64,000 nucleotides of DNA, taken from positions 730,070-794,069 of the forward strand of contig NZ_BMJC01000004.1 of NCBI RefSeq assembly GCF_014642875.1, in the 5' to 3' direction. Every line of letters begins with the position of its first letter. Position 1 is the stretch's first letter. The DNA is from Puia dinghuensis (lineage in GTDB: Bacteria; Bacteroidota; Bacteroidia; Chitinophagales; Chitinophagaceae). The position numbers and the translations under genes are program-made. Under the pieces are notes generated by a model. That model saw only the letters and a list, made by a program, of their open reading frames with translations. It made no database searches and was not told where the DNA came from. Positions 63,795 to 64,000 of the stretch are shown one piece after another.

Positions 63795-64000
63795 TTATTT
63801 TACAACAACGCTTGCCATGGTGTGAATCTCCTCCCGGATAGCCTCCAGGAATTCATCGGCATCCTTCTTCCGAAGGGCCAGTGAAGGCAGCAGTCGGATG
63901 GTATTGGGTTTCGCCTCTCCGGTAAAGACCCGCTGGTTCCAGAGCAGGTTCTTCCGCAGATCTTTCAATTCCTCGGGCACATCGAAACCGATCATCAATC
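63795..64000 (-). CDS. argD: Acetylornithine aminotransferase, C-terminal part only
   Basis: Only the last 68 residues are inside the window. They include VFTGEAKPNTIRLLPSLALRKKDADEFLEA, the typical end of class III aminotransferases of the ArgD type. The gene starts beyond the right edge. Its stop is seven bases before argF', so it belongs to the same operon. The assignment rests on this end and on the context. Confidence 0.8.
   Translation of the reverse strand, partial: LMIGFDVPEELKDLRKNLLWNQRVFTGEAKPNTIRLLPSLALRKKDADEFLEAIREEIHTMASVVVK

Overview
The window looks like chromosomal DNA from an aerobic member of the Bacteroidota, most likely the Chitinophagaceae or a close relative. The signs are: many genes start just downstream of the Bacteroidota -7 promoter motif TAnnTTTG with no clear Shine-Dalgarno; one secreted protein ends in a type IX secretion sorting domain; the arginine genes use an N-acylornithine carbamoyltransferase; the transketolase is split; and there are a DUF3078 protein, an extended IleRS and a heme locus with O2-dependent HemF and HemJ. 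No rRNA, tRNA, CRISPR array, transposase or prophage gene was seen. Two genes run off the ends: an RND exporter on the left and argD on the right.

Layout. 1-9 kb: RND exporter (partial), recO, an amidohydrolase, prfA, a non-coding stretch with a candidate small RNA, a VanZ-like protein, an ECF sigma/anti-sigma pair, gcvH, a small conserved protein and a YbjQ-like protein. 9-14.8 kb: serS, an outer-membrane barrel, a 67-residue protein, gyrB and a cysteine-rich AraC-type regulator. 14.8-23.6 kb: a nearly complete heme pathway. hemA-hemC-hemD-hemE-hemF-hemB-hemL are on the minus strand with overlapping or abutting ends, and hemH-hemJ diverge from hemA on the plus strand. 23.6-38.9 kb: a secreted protein of unknown function, ileS with an altered HIGH motif, a DksA-like protein with a histone-H1-like tail, a TPR membrane protein, a DPP-IV-like peptidase, an ABC exporter, rbfA, a LolC/E-type permease and the N-terminal half of transketolase. 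39-49.4 kb: a WecA/MraY-type sugar-phosphate transferase, frr, mscL, a DUF3078 protein, scpA, a pirin, two cell-wall enzymes (an L,D-transpeptidase and a LAS-type peptidase), a T9SS cargo protein, a GH12 lipoprotein and a CAP-domain lipoprotein. 49.3-56.6 kb: dxs, then a LytS/LytTR two-component pair with an M28 peptidase and a ToxR-like membrane protein, and a TMEM175-type channel. 56.6-64 kb: an M20 amidohydrolase, an exported protein and the arginine cluster argD-argF'-argB-argE-argH.

The genes that most clearly work together are the heme locus (glutamyl-tRNA to heme, with HemJ as the protoporphyrinogen oxidase) and the arginine cluster (N-acylated intermediates through to arginine). The observations most worth checking are the GIHH signature in IleRS (expected to affect mupirocin sensitivity), the candidate terminated small RNA near 5.6-5.8 kb, the Cys-rich AraC regulator beside the heme operon, the H1-tailed DksA that has lost three zinc ligands, two adjacent perfect inverted repeats in front of the M20 gene, and a split-frame proline tail on the DUF3078 protein. 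No clearly new multi-gene system was found. Most of the window is ordinary chromosomal housekeeping DNA.
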